From JARYGU01 sp033795365 (GTDB taxonomy: Bacteria; Pseudomonadota; Alphaproteobacteria; Rhizobiales; Rhizobiaceae): a stretch of 64,000 nucleotides of DNA. A program made the position numbers and the translations under genes. The notes beneath the pieces were generated by a model that was given only the letters and a program-made list of their open reading frames with translations, was not told the origin of the DNA and made no database searches. The DNA lies in the NCBI GenBank assembly GCA_033795365.1, contig JARYGU010000001.1, forward strand, positions 62,001-126,000, read 5' to 3'. Below, piece after piece: positions 17,176 to 25,965 of this stretch. Positions within the stretch are counted from its first letter, which is position 1, and each line of letters begins with the position of its first letter.

Positions 17176-17733
17176 ATGCCTTCCATCAATTCCGCACGAA
17201 TTCTCATCCTCGCCACCGATGGCTATGAGCGTTCCGAATTGCGCGTCCCGCTGGACGAGCTGAAAAAGCGCGGCGCCAACGTCAAGATCGCATCATTGAA
17301 GACCGCTCCCATCAAGAGCTGGGACAAGAAGGACTGGGGCGATACCGTCGATGTCGACCTGGCGGTCGGCGATGTCGCCGTCGACGACTTCGATGCCCTC
17401 GTTCTTCCCGGAGGCCAGATCAACCCGGATATCCTGCGCAAGGAGGACGACGCGGTACGCGTCGTGCGCGAGTTCGTGAAATCCGGCAAGGTCGTGGCCG
17501 CGATCTGCCATGCTCCCTGGCTCCTGGTCGAAGCCGACGCGCTTCGCGGCCGCGATGCCACATCCTACTGGTCGATAAAGACCGACGTGAAGAATGCCGG
17601 AGCGAACTGGAAAGACGAAAGCGTCGTCACCGACAAGGGCATCATCACGTCCCGCTCGCCGGACGATCTTCCGAACTTCGTCAACAAGATCGTCGAGGAG
17701 GTCGAAGAAGGACGCCACCAACGCGCCGCCTGA
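17176..17733 (+). CDS. DJ-1/PfpI family protein (YhbO/YraA-like)
   Basis: A 185-residue DJ-1/PfpI superfamily member. The nucleophile-elbow cysteine is C111 in VVAAICHAPWLLVEA, with the following His; the upstream acidic residue is in ATDGYERSELRVP. This is the PfpI/YhbO subgroup, described as glyoxalase III-like or protein/nucleotide deglycase stress proteins; a true protease role is doubtful. AAGAAAGGAT is the ribosome site. It lies between a DUF2934 and a CBS gene, in line with a stress role. Confidence 0.87.
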   Translation: MPSINSARILILATDGYERSELRVPLDELKKRGANVKIASLKTAPIKSWDKKDWGDTVDVDLAVGDVAVDDFDALVLPGGQINPDILRKEDDAVRVVREFVKSGKVVAAICHAPWLLVEADALRGRDATSYWSIKTDVKNAGANWKDESVVTDKGIITSRSPDDLPNFVNKIVEEVEEGRHQRAA

Positions 17734-17778
17734 TGCCGGGGTTTCCAGCCGACGGCGTCATCAGCAAGGAGAAAGGCC

Positions 17779-18222
17779 ATGCAGATTGCGGATATCATGA
17801 CGCGGAGCGCCCATGTCGCCACCCCCGACGAGACGCTGCAGGAGGTGGCCCGGCAGATGATCAATCACGATATCGGCTTTCTGCCGGTGGTGGATCAGAA
17901 CGGGCTGGCAGGCACGATCACCGACAGGGATATCGTGGTGCGCGCGATCGCCGCCGGGCGGGACGGCACGACGCATGTCGGCGACATCATGACCACCAAT
18001 ATCACCTGCTGCTTCGAAGACGAGGACGTCGACGAGGTGGTCGGCAGCATGGGGACGCTCCAGCTGCGGCGGCTGGCCGTTCTCGACCGCAACAACCGGC
18101 TCGTCGGCGTCGTTTCCCTTGCGGACGCAGCCCGGGGGAGCAGCACGGATAGCGCAGGCGACGCTCTCAGAGAGATCGTCGAGCCCCGCAACGGCGAGGA
18201 GGCGCAGAAGACGCTTTTCTGA
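17779..18222 (+). CDS. tandem CBS-domain protein, second copy
   Basis: A 147-residue protein with two CBS domains (IADIMTRSAHVATPDETLQEV and VGDIMTTNITCCFEDEDVDEV). It is the same length and layout as the first CBS gene of the cluster but only moderately similar, so it is an old duplicate at best. AAGGAGAAAGGC precedes the ATG. It likely senses adenine nucleotides. The gene ends in front of a hairpin shared with the convergent GlxA-type gene. Confidence 0.85.
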   Translation: MQIADIMTRSAHVATPDETLQEVARQMINHDIGFLPVVDQNGLAGTITDRDIVVRAIAAGRDGTTHVGDIMTTNITCCFEDEDVDEVVGSMGTLQLRRLAVLDRNNRLVGVVSLADAARGSSTDSAGDALREIVEPRNGEEAQKTLF

Positions 18223-18228
18223 CGATCC

Positions 18229-18256
18229 GGATCAGGCGGTTCAGGCCGCCTGATCC
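18229..18256. terminator. hairpin between convergent genes, probable bidirectional terminator
   Basis: Perfect 11-nt arms GGATCAGGCGG (18229-18239) and its complement (18246-18256) around a 6-nt loop. It lies between the CBS gene and the convergent GlxA-type gene, covering the latter's stop codon. Neither side has a real U-tract, so termination may be weak or the hairpin may mainly protect 3' ends. Confidence 0.5.
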
Positions 18257-19305
18257 GCCAGTTCCGCCACATCAGGCGACGCCATTATCTGAACGACGGG
18301 CCGCTCGCGCTTTTGAAGGGGGCTGTGGCGCGTTGCGCGCGTCTGCTGGGGCGAATAGCCATAAGCCTCCCGGTAGCACTTCGAAAAATGGGAGCCGGCG
18401 GCAAAACCACAGGCGATCGCCACCTCGATGATCGGCAGGGAGGATTGGGTGAGCAGCAGATGCGCCCGCTCGAGCCGAAGCTCGAGATAGTAGCGTGCCG
18501 GCGAGCGGCCGAGCTCCCGGTGAAACAGCCGCTCGATCTGGCGGCGCGAAAGTCCGACGCTGGCGGCAAGTTCGGGAAGCGCCTGCGGTTCGGTCAGCGT
18601 CGCCTCCATGCGCTCCACGACCTTCAGGATGATCGGATTGTTCACGCCGAGGCGCGCCGGCAGCGGCAGGCGCTGGCGGTCGGCCGGTCCGCGCACCCGC
18701 TCCATCAAGGCCTGCTCGCAGATGCGGTTGACGATGGCCTCCCCGAAATCCTCGCCGATCAGATGCAGCATCATGTCGAAGGAGGCCGTTCCGCCGGCGC
18801 ATGTCAGGAAACTGCCGTCGATCTCGTAGATGCCGTTGGTCACGCAAAGCGTCGGGAAGCGTTCCGCAAAACCCGGAAAATTCTCCCAGTGGATCGTGCA
18901 GCGGCGGCCATCGAGCAATCCGGCCTGCGCCAGGAGATAGGTACCGGTACAGAAGCTTCCGAGCATGACGCCGCGATGGCGACATTCCCGCAGCCATGCG
19001 CCCGCCGTCCTGCTGTGATAATCCTGCACGTTCTTGCCGGCGCAGACGAAAGCGGCGGAAGGCTTGAGCATTCCCGAAAGCTGCGCTCTTTCGATCGCAA
19101 CCGAACTGTCCGTTTCGAGCGAAAGGCCGCAGCTCGCGCGCACGCTGCCGCCGTTTTCCGAGGCCAGACGCCAGCTATAGGCATCGAAGCCGAGGATATT
19201 GTTTGCCAGTCGCAACGCCTCGATCGCCGAGGTGAAGGCGAGCATCGTGAATTCCGGCACGAGATAGAAGACGACGGGTCGCTTGCGGAAGTTGGTAGCG
19301 TCCAT
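18241..19305 (-). CDS. GlxA-family AraC-type regulator
   Basis: A 354-residue regulator with an N-terminal DJ-1/PfpI-like ligand domain (residues about 10-185) and a C-terminal AraC helix-turn-helix pair (about 225-320). The DJ-1 elbow reads GSFCTGTYLLAQAGLLDG with a cysteine. The HTH part has LAASVGLSRRQIERLFHRELGRSPARYY and VAIACGFAAGSHFSKCYREAYGYSP. GbdR, SouR and ArgR of this group sense amino acid or betaine derivatives. It diverges from a second, related regulator gene 141 bp away. Confidence 0.85.
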   Translation of the reverse strand: MDATNFRKRPVVFYLVPEFTMLAFTSAIEALRLANNILGFDAYSWRLASENGGSVRASCGLSLETDSSVAIERAQLSGMLKPSAAFVCAGKNVQDYHSRTAGAWLRECRHRGVMLGSFCTGTYLLAQAGLLDGRRCTIHWENFPGFAERFPTLCVTNGIYEIDGSFLTCAGGTASFDMMLHLIGEDFGEAIVNRICEQALMERVRGPADRQRLPLPARLGVNNPIILKVVERMEATLTEPQALPELAASVGLSRRQIERLFHRELGRSPARYYLELRLERAHLLLTQSSLPIIEVAIACGFAAGSHFSKCYREAYGYSPQQTRATRHSPLQKRERPVVQIMASPDVAELADQAA

Positions 19306-19446
19306 GGAAAAGCCCTATGCTGACGATGGTGCATCTTCCGCAGCCGGCGGTTCCGGCTCGCGGCAACCTATGCAGTATTGACCCCTTGAAAACGAAATTA
19401 CAGAATGGATGCGACATAGTGCTGGAATAACTGAGACAACAAATCC

Positions 19447-20505
19447 ATGAACCGAGCCCTTCAGACAAAGACCGAACAAGCGCGGCGGCAGGGGGCCCGT
19501 CTTTCTGTCGGTTTCATCCTGCTCAGGCGTTTCACCCTGTGCGCCTTCGCCAATTTCGTCGATGTCCTGCGCCTTGCCGCCGACGAGGGGGACCGCAGCC
19601 GCCCGATACATTGCAACTGGACGATCCTTTCGCCCGACATGGCGGCCGTGTCTTCCAGTTGCGGGGTCGCGATTCAGCCGCAGGAGCGTTTTGGCGATCC
19701 GGGCCGCTTCGATTATATCGTGGTCGTCGGCGGCCTTGTCGGCGAGATCGCCCGCAAGGACGAGAGGTTGGACGGTTTCCTGCAGCAGGCGGCCGCCGCC
19801 GGGGTGCCTCTCGTCGGCCTTTGCACCGGCGCCTTCGTGCTCCACCGAGCGGGACTGATGGACGGCTATCGCTGCTGCGTGAGCTGGTTCCATCATGCGG
19901 ATTTCCTCGAGCAGTTCGACGGGCTGAAGCCCGTTTCCGACCAGATATTCGTGGTCGACCGGGACAGGCTGACCTGTTCGGGCGGGGCGAGCGTCGCCCA
20001 TCTCGCGGCGCTGCTGGTGGAACGGCATGTCGGACGGGCGCAGGCGAGAAAGAGCCTGCACATCATGATGATCAACGAGGCGGCCGTCGGGGAAACGCCG
20101 CAGCCCGGCGCTCCGACCGGCTTCGAAACGCGCGACCCGCTGGTCAGGAAGGTTCTCCTGCTGATGCAGCAAAGTCTGGATTCGCCGCTTTCCATCGCCC
20201 ATATCAGCCGGCAGATGAATGTCGACAGACGCCTGCTTGAGCGGCGCTTCCGGGCCGCCTTCCAAAGTTCGCCGCTGGAAATATTCACTGCGCTGCGCCT
20301 CGACCATGCCCGCTATCTCCTCCGGCACAGCGACAAGTCCGTCGCTGCCATCGCTGCCGAATGCGGCTTCTGCGATTCCTCTCATCTGGGACGCGCTTTC
20401 CGGCGCAGGTTCGAAAGCACACCCGCCCAATACCGCGCCGGACCGCGCCCGGCCGATCTCCTGGCGAGTGCTGCGGAACCAAAGCCGGCTCCTGCTGTTG
20501 CCTAG
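19447..20505 (+). CDS. GlxA-family AraC-type regulator upstream of ABC importer
   Basis: A 352-residue regulator with the same two-domain layout: DJ-1-like part (about 20-190; elbow GLCTGAFVLHRAGLMDG) and AraC DNA-binding part (ISRQMNVDRRLLERRFRAAFQSSPLEIF, then IAAECGFCDSSHLGRAF). It lies 151 bp upstream of, and in the same direction as, a polar amino acid ABC importer, which it may control (inference). It diverges from another GlxA-type gene. Members of this group usually respond to amino-acid-like compounds. Confidence 0.85.
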   Translation: MNRALQTKTEQARRQGARLSVGFILLRRFTLCAFANFVDVLRLAADEGDRSRPIHCNWTILSPDMAAVSSSCGVAIQPQERFGDPGRFDYIVVVGGLVGEIARKDERLDGFLQQAAAAGVPLVGLCTGAFVLHRAGLMDGYRCCVSWFHHADFLEQFDGLKPVSDQIFVVDRDRLTCSGGASVAHLAALLVERHVGRAQARKSLHIMMINEAAVGETPQPGAPTGFETRDPLVRKVLLLMQQSLDSPLSIAHISRQMNVDRRLLERRFRAAFQSSPLEIFTALRLDHARYLLRHSDKSVAAIAAECGFCDSSHLGRAFRRRFESTPAQYRAGPRPADLLASAAEPKPAPAVA

Positions 20506-20656
20506 AACAAGATAGAGAATTCGGCCACAGCGATGCCAAACCGGGAAAAATGAGAAAATTATTTGCATTTGCCGATTTTCCGCGCAGTTTTCTTCGCATC
20601 GCTTTTCGAGATTTTCTGCGATCTAAGAACCACCTTTCGCTGACCGGAGATGGAGA

Positions 20657-21436
20657 ATGAAAATGACCTGGCTGAAGACGATTGCCACCGCCGCGATCCT
20701 GCAGGCCGCCGTGCTTCTTCCCGCCCATGCGGGCGAGAACCTCAATGCGATCAAGACCGCAGGCGTCTTCAAGATCGGCACCGAGGGCACCTATGCGCCC
20801 TTCACCTATCACGACCAGAGCGGCAAGCTGGTGGGCTTCGACGTCGAGATCGGCGAAGCCATCGCAGAAAAGCTCGGCGTCAAGGCCGAATTCTTGGAAG
20901 GCAAGTGGGACGGCCTGATTGCCGGCCTCGACGCCAACCGTTACGACGCCGTCATCAATCAGGTCGGCATCACCGAGGAGCGCAAGCGGAAATACGATTT
21001 CTCCGATCCGTACATCGCCTCCAAGGCCGTTCTGATCACCCGCGCCGACGACGACAGCATCAAGGGCTTCGAAGACCTCAAGGGCAAGAGATCCGCCCAG
21101 TCCCTGACCAGCAATTTCGGCAAGCTCGCGGAAGCCTCGGGTGCGCAGCTCGTCGGCACGGACGGCTTCGACCAATCAATTCAGCTCGTGCTGACGGGAC
21201 GCGCCGACGCCACGATCAACGACAGCCTTTCCTTTCTCGATTTCAAGAAGCACAAGCCGGACGCGCAGGTGAAGATCGCCGCCGAGCAGGCCGACGCGGA
21301 CCATTCCGGCGTCATCATCCGCAAGGGCGAACCGGAGCTTCTCGAAGCGATCAACAAGGCGCTGGCCGACATCAAGGCCGACGGCACCTATCAGACGATC
21401 TCCGACAAGTATTTCGGCCAGGACGTCTCGAAGTAA
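20657..21436 (+). CDS. periplasmic polar amino acid-binding protein, cystine-like
   Basis: A 259-residue family 3 solute-binding protein. Signal peptide of about 25 residues ending PAHA. The conserved start IGTEGTYAPFTYHDQSGKLVGFDVEIGEAIAEKLG and the later GITEERKRKYDFSDPYI and NDSLSFLDF are family marks; the Arg-containing motif ITEERKRKYDFSDPY resembles cystine-binding FliY/TcyJ. It delivers substrate to the permease and ATPase encoded directly downstream. A perfect stem-loop follows the gene, suggesting it is expressed above the membrane components. Confidence 0.85.
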   Translation: MKMTWLKTIATAAILQAAVLLPAHAGENLNAIKTAGVFKIGTEGTYAPFTYHDQSGKLVGFDVEIGEAIAEKLGVKAEFLEGKWDGLIAGLDANRYDAVINQVGITEERKRKYDFSDPYIASKAVLITRADDDSIKGFEDLKGKRSAQSLTSNFGKLAEASGAQLVGTDGFDQSIQLVLTGRADATINDSLSFLDFKKHKPDAQVKIAAEQADADHSGVIIRKGEPELLEAINKALADIKADGTYQTISDKYFGQDVSK

Positions 21437-21497
21437 CCGGCGCGCGGGAGCGCGGCGGTTTCGTCCCGACTTTTCTTCCCGTATAAGTGTGCGACGC

Positions 21498-21523
21498 GCG
21501 TTCAGGAGACAGCTCCTGAACGC
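21498..21523 (+). terminator. intercistronic stem-loop after binding-protein gene
   Basis: Perfect 11-nt arms GCGTTCAGGAG (21498-21508) and complement (21513-21523) with loop ACAG, followed by ATCTTTT. It lies between the binding-protein and permease genes of one operon, so it probably acts as a partial terminator or as a 3' mRNA stabiliser of the binding-protein message. Confidence 0.7.
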
Positions 21524-21547
21524 ATCTTTTCGTGAGAGACCACGCCC

Positions 21548-22224
21548 TTGCCGTACTGGCTTCAATTGATGCTGGATTCGCTCGGCCCGCTGCTTTGGGC
21601 GGGGCTCGTCTTCACCATTCCCCTGACCCTGCTTTCTTTCTTCTTCGGGCTTGTCCTCGGCCTGGTCACTGCCATCGTCAGGCTTTTTGCGCCGGCCCCT
21701 CTGGCCGCCGTCGCGCGCTTCTATGTCTGGGTGATCCGCGGCACGCCGCTGCTGGTGCAGCTTTTCGTCATCTTCTATGGGCTGCCGAGCGTCGGAATCC
21801 TGCTCGATGCCTTTCCCGCCGCGCTGATCGGCTTCACGCTGAATGTCGGCGCCTATACCTCGGAGATCATTCGGGCGGTCATCTCCTCCGTGCCTAAGGG
21901 CCAATGGGAAGCCGCCTATTCGATCGGCATGAGTTGGTCCCAGGCCATGCGCAGGACAATCCTGCCGCAGGCCGCGCGCGTCGCCGTTCCGCCGCTTTCC
22001 AACACCTTCATCTCGCTCGTGAAGGATACGTCGCTCGCCGCCGCCATCACCGTCCCGGAGCTCTTCCAGACGGCGCAGCGCATCGTCGCCACCAGCTACG
22101 AACCGCTGATCCTCTATATCGAGGCGGCGATCATCTATCTCGCGATGAGTTCGGTCCTTTCGGCGCTACAGGTGCGGCTCGAACGGCGCTTTGCCCGGTA
22201 TGGCGGCTTCCTGGAGGCGCGCAC

Positions 22225-22228
<4 letters not shown>
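21548..22228 (+). CDS. polar amino acid ABC permease (HisM/TcyL-type)
   Basis: A 226-residue inner-membrane permease with about five helices. The HAAT family N-terminal pattern GPLLWAGLVFTIPLTLLSFFFGLVLGL and the EAA loop GQWEAAYSIGMSWSQAMRRTILPQAARVAVPPL are clear. The start is taken as TTG (MPYWLQLMLD), preceded by GAGAGA at a slightly long distance; an ATG seven codons later is possible but has no ribosome site. Overlaps the ATPase gene by 4 bp. A single permease gene suggests a homodimer. Confidence 0.85.
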
Positions 22229-22986
<758 letters not shown>

Positions 22987-23049
22987 CCGTCTTCCTTGCA
23001 GAATGCGTTAAACGGCACTGCACCATCATCCGAGAAATACCCGCCTGCG

Positions 23050-23073
23050 ATCCCGGTTCCGCCCGGGATTTTT
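23050..23073 (+). terminator. rho-independent terminator of amino acid ABC operon
   Basis: Arms ATCCCGG (23050-23056) and CCGGGAT (23063-23069) with a 6-nt loop, ending in a run of five T (23069-23073). It lies 64 bp after the ATPase stop. Confidence 0.75.
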
Positions 23074-23124
23074 CGCCATATGCATTTGCCGCTTCCTAAC
23101 TTTATTCAGACATGTGGCGACAAC

Positions 23125-23145
23125 TGTCAAAATTACATATTGACA
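23125..23145. promoter_or_regulatory. TGTCAA-N9-TTGACA inverted repeat before sugar ABC operon
   Basis: Perfect 6-bp inverted repeat with a 9-bp spacer in an AT-rich patch, 103 bp upstream of the ABC ATPase start. The right arm TTGACA could also be a -35 element, with GAATTT 17 bp later as a poor -10. This arrangement suits a repressor overlapping a sigma-70 promoter. No cognate regulator gene lies next to the operon. Confidence 0.45.
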
Positions 23146-23248
23146 CTTGTCTACTGCTGTGTGAATTTTGTCATGTCGAATGGCCCGGACGAGGACGAGG
23201 CCATTTAACCGGCCGGCTCCGGCCAGAAGCATGAGGGAGGAACGCGCC

Positions 23249-24727
23249 GTGCAGCCTTTGCTGAAAGTGGAAGGATTGAAGAAATCCTTCGGCGGCGTTG
23301 CTGCGCTTCGCGACGGCCGTCTGGAGCTTCAGGGTGGCTCGGTTCACGCCCTTTGCGGCGGCAACGGCGCGGGTAAGTCGACTTTCCTTTCCATTCTCAT
23401 GGGCATCCACAAGCGCGACGGCGGCAAGATCTGGCGGCGCGGGCAGGAAGCGGATTTCAACGGTCCGGCCGAAGCGCTGGCGTCCGGCATTGCGATCATA
23501 GAGCAGGAGCTGAGCCCGGTTCCGCACATGACCGTCGCGGAAAACATCTATCTCGGCCGCGAGCCTTCGGCCCGCTTCGGCGGCATCGACTTCCGCACGA
23601 TGAACCGCAAGGCCCAGGCCCTTCTCGACAGCCTCGACTTCGACATCCGCGCCAACCAATACATGATGAACCTCTCGGTCGCGCAGATGCAGCTCGTGGA
23701 GATCGCCAAGGCGCTCAGCCACGACGCCGAGGTCATCTTCATGGACGAGCCGACCTCCGCCATCGGCGAGAAGGAAGCAGCGCATCTCTTCGCCGCCATC
23801 GAACGCCTGAAGGCGCAGGGAAAGGGCATCGTCTACGTGTCCCACCGGCTGTCGGAAATCTTCCAGATCGCCGATTCCTACACGGTATTCCGCGACGGCG
23901 GCTATGTCGGCAGCGGCAAGCTCGCCGAAATCGACCGGCCGGGGCTCATCCGCATGATCGTCGGACGCGAGCTTGGCGAGGAATATATCAAGACCAACGA
24001 GCCGACGGATGAGACAGGCATCGAGGTCGAAGGCCTCTCCTCACCGGGGAAGATCGAGGACATCTCCTTCTCCGCGCGCAAGGGCGAGATCTTCGGCATC
24101 TACGGGCTGATGGGCTCCGGCCGCACGGAGATCTTCAACTGCCTTTTCGGGCTTGACGGCGCTTGCGAAGGCACGATCCGTCTCGCGGGCGAAAACATCT
24201 CGGTTTCGAGCCCCTCCGACGCGATGGCGCACGGGCTCGCCTTCGTCACCGAGGACCGCAAGCTGACGGGCCTCAATCTCACGGACAGCGTCCGGGCCAA
24301 TGTCTGCCTTGCGAGCCTGCGGGAAATGAGCCCCTCCTTCGTGATGCGGCGCAGGGAGGAAGCACGCGCAAGCGCCGAAATGATCGAACGCTTCGGCATA
24401 AAGGCCGCCCGCGACACCATGGCGGTCTCCGGCCTTTCCGGCGGCAACCAGCAGAAGGTCGTGCTCGGCAAATGGTTTCTGCGCAAGCCGAAGGTGCTGC
24501 TGCTCGACGAGCCGACGCGCGGCGTCGACGTCGGCGCCAAGCGCGAGATCTACCGCATCATCTGCGACTTCGCGGCCGAGGGCGGCACGGTCGTGATGAT
24601 CTCGTCGGAAATCGACGAGGTCCTTGGCATGTCCGACCGCATCCTTGTTATGCGGGCGGGACGATCCGCCGGAATTTACAGCCGGGCGCAGACTGACGCC
24701 CAGTCGCTCGTGCATCTGTCGACCTGA
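23249..24727 (+). CDS. sugar ABC transporter ATPase, double-domain (RbsA/XylG class)
   Basis: A 492-residue protein with two ATPase halves. First half: Walker A GGNGAGKST, signature LSVAQMQLVEIAKAL, Walker B VIFMDEPTSAI. Second half: degenerate Walker A GLMGSGRTE, intact signature LSGGNQQKVVLGKWFL and LLLDEPTRGVDVGAKREIY, as usual for ribose/xylose/galactose importers. The GTG start is chosen because GGGAGG lies 8 nt upstream and the product begins exactly at the family start (QPLLKVEGLKKSFGG); an in-frame ATG six codons earlier overlaps no ribosome site. First gene of a six-gene operon with permease, binding protein, dehydrogenase and DhaKL. Confidence 0.9.
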   Translation: MQPLLKVEGLKKSFGGVAALRDGRLELQGGSVHALCGGNGAGKSTFLSILMGIHKRDGGKIWRRGQEADFNGPAEALASGIAIIEQELSPVPHMTVAENIYLGREPSARFGGIDFRTMNRKAQALLDSLDFDIRANQYMMNLSVAQMQLVEIAKALSHDAEVIFMDEPTSAIGEKEAAHLFAAIERLKAQGKGIVYVSHRLSEIFQIADSYTVFRDGGYVGSGKLAEIDRPGLIRMIVGRELGEEYIKTNEPTDETGIEVEGLSSPGKIEDISFSARKGEIFGIYGLMGSGRTEIFNCLFGLDGACEGTIRLAGENISVSSPSDAMAHGLAFVTEDRKLTGLNLTDSVRANVCLASLREMSPSFVMRRREEARASAEMIERFGIKAARDTMAVSGLSGGNQQKVVLGKWFLRKPKVLLLDEPTRGVDVGAKREIYRIICDFAAEGGTVVMISSEIDEVLGMSDRILVMRAGRSAGIYSRAQTDAQSLVHLST

Positions 24728-24775
24728 CGGATATCGAGCGGAACAAGCGCCGTCCGGCATAGAGGGAATGGAAAC

Positions 24776-25780
24776 GTGTCCGAAATGGAAAACAAATCAT
24801 CGAACGGCTGGCTGAGCGCAGAACGGCGCGGGTTGGTGATTCAAGAGTATGGCATCTTCCTTGCCTTCCTGCTGCTCGCCTTCATCCTGTCCGTCTCCAA
24901 CCAGTATTTCCTGACGGCAGGCAATATTTCGAACGTGCTCCTGCAGACGTCGATCAACGGCATTCTCGCGATCGGCATGACCTTCGTCATCCTGACCCGG
25001 GGCATCGACCTTTCGGTCGGTTCGGTCGTGGCGCTGGCCGGCATCGTCAGCGCGAGCTTCGTGACGAGCTCGAGTACGGCAGGTGTCGCAGGCGCGCCCT
25101 ATCCCTTCTTCGTGGCGCTCGCCGTCGGCCTTCTGGTCGGCATTGCATGCGGCGTCCTCGTCGGCCTGATCGTCTCGCGCTTCGCAGTGCCGGCGTTCGT
25201 CGCAACCCTCGGCATGCTTTCGGCGGCGCGCGGCCTGACCCTGATCTATGGCGGCGGCCGGCCGGTGCCGGCGCTGACGCCGGAATTCCGCTGGATCGGA
25301 ACCGGCAACATCCTCGGCGTTCCGATGCCGGTGATCCTGCTGGCGATCGTCTTCCTCGTCTCCTGGTGGGTGCTGACCCGCACCCGCTTCGGACGCTACA
25401 TCTATGCCGTCGGCGGCAATCCGCACGCGGCCAAGACGTCCGGCATCAACGTCACGCGCATCCGCTTCCTCGTCTATGTCATCTCGGGCGGTCTCTCGGG
25501 CCTTGCCGGCATGATCCTGTCGGCGCGCACCGGCTCGGCGCTGCCGCAGGCGGGCATCGCCTACGAGCTCGACGCGATCGCCGCGGTCGTCATCGGTGGC
25601 ACCAGCCTTTCCGGCGGGGTCGGCCGCATAACCGGCACGCTGATCGGGGCGCTGATCATCGGCGTCATGAACAACGGCCTCGATCTCATGGGAATCCAGT
25701 CCTACTACCAGCAGGTCCTGAAAGGTGCGCTCATCGTCGGCGCCGTGATGCTCGACCAGAAGAGAAACCAGGGCGCCTAG
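24776..25780 (+). CDS. sugar ABC transporter permease (RbsC class)
   Basis: A 334-residue inner-membrane protein of the BPD_transp_2 (RbsC/XylH) family with 8-10 helices. Family marks are GMTFVILTRGIDLSVGSVVALAG, VPAFVATLGMLSAARGLTLIYGGGRPV and GGTSLSGGVGRITGTLIGALIIGVMNNGL. It starts with GTG after GAGGGAA; the nearby in-frame ATG three codons on is an alternative. The stop codon is the first part of a dispersed palindromic repeat. Confidence 0.9.
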   Translation: MSEMENKSSNGWLSAERRGLVIQEYGIFLAFLLLAFILSVSNQYFLTAGNISNVLLQTSINGILAIGMTFVILTRGIDLSVGSVVALAGIVSASFVTSSSTAGVAGAPYPFFVALAVGLLVGIACGVLVGLIVSRFAVPAFVATLGMLSAARGLTLIYGGGRPVPALTPEFRWIGTGNILGVPMPVILLAIVFLVSWWVLTRTRFGRYIYAVGGNPHAAKTSGINVTRIRFLVYVISGGLSGLAGMILSARTGSALPQAGIAYELDAIAAVVIGGTSLSGGVGRITGTLIGALIIGVMNNGLDLMGIQSYYQQVLKGALIVGAVMLDQKRNQGA

Positions 25781-25875
25781 AGCAATTCCAGGAAAAATGC
25801 GCGGTTTTCCGGCCTGGAATCGCGTGAAAACAAGGAGATAGAGCGTTTCCGCGACCCAGAGAAAAGCGAATGCTC
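25779..25875. repeat. rhizobial MITE-like intergenic palindromic repeat
   Basis: About 97 bp starting AGAGCAATTCCAGG at the permease stop codon and ending GAATGCTC, with the ends inversely repeated (GAGCAATTC / GAATGCTC), the middle GCGGTTTTCC and AGAGCGTTTCCGCG. This wording is familiar from intergenic regions all over Rhizobium and Sinorhizobium genomes, where related copies often begin at a stop codon. Here it separates the permease from the binding-protein gene inside an operon. The recognition is from general familiarity; only one copy is in the window. Confidence 0.65.
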
Positions 25876-25965
25876 CAGCTCTTCAACGAATACGGGTGGC
25901 TTCACCCGGCAACGGTATGGCGCACCACGACGGTCGCCTACGAAAACCCAACGGAGGAGAATATC

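Noticed and set aside
17176..17733. PfpI gene as an intracellular protease
   Set aside because: Older family naming; the subgroup is now linked to glyoxalase/deglycase-like stress roles, and protease activity is doubtful.
23168..23248. Longer start for the sugar ABC ATPase
   Set aside because: The extra residues are Arg/Pro-rich, unlike the family, and the GGGAGG site points to GTG at 23249.
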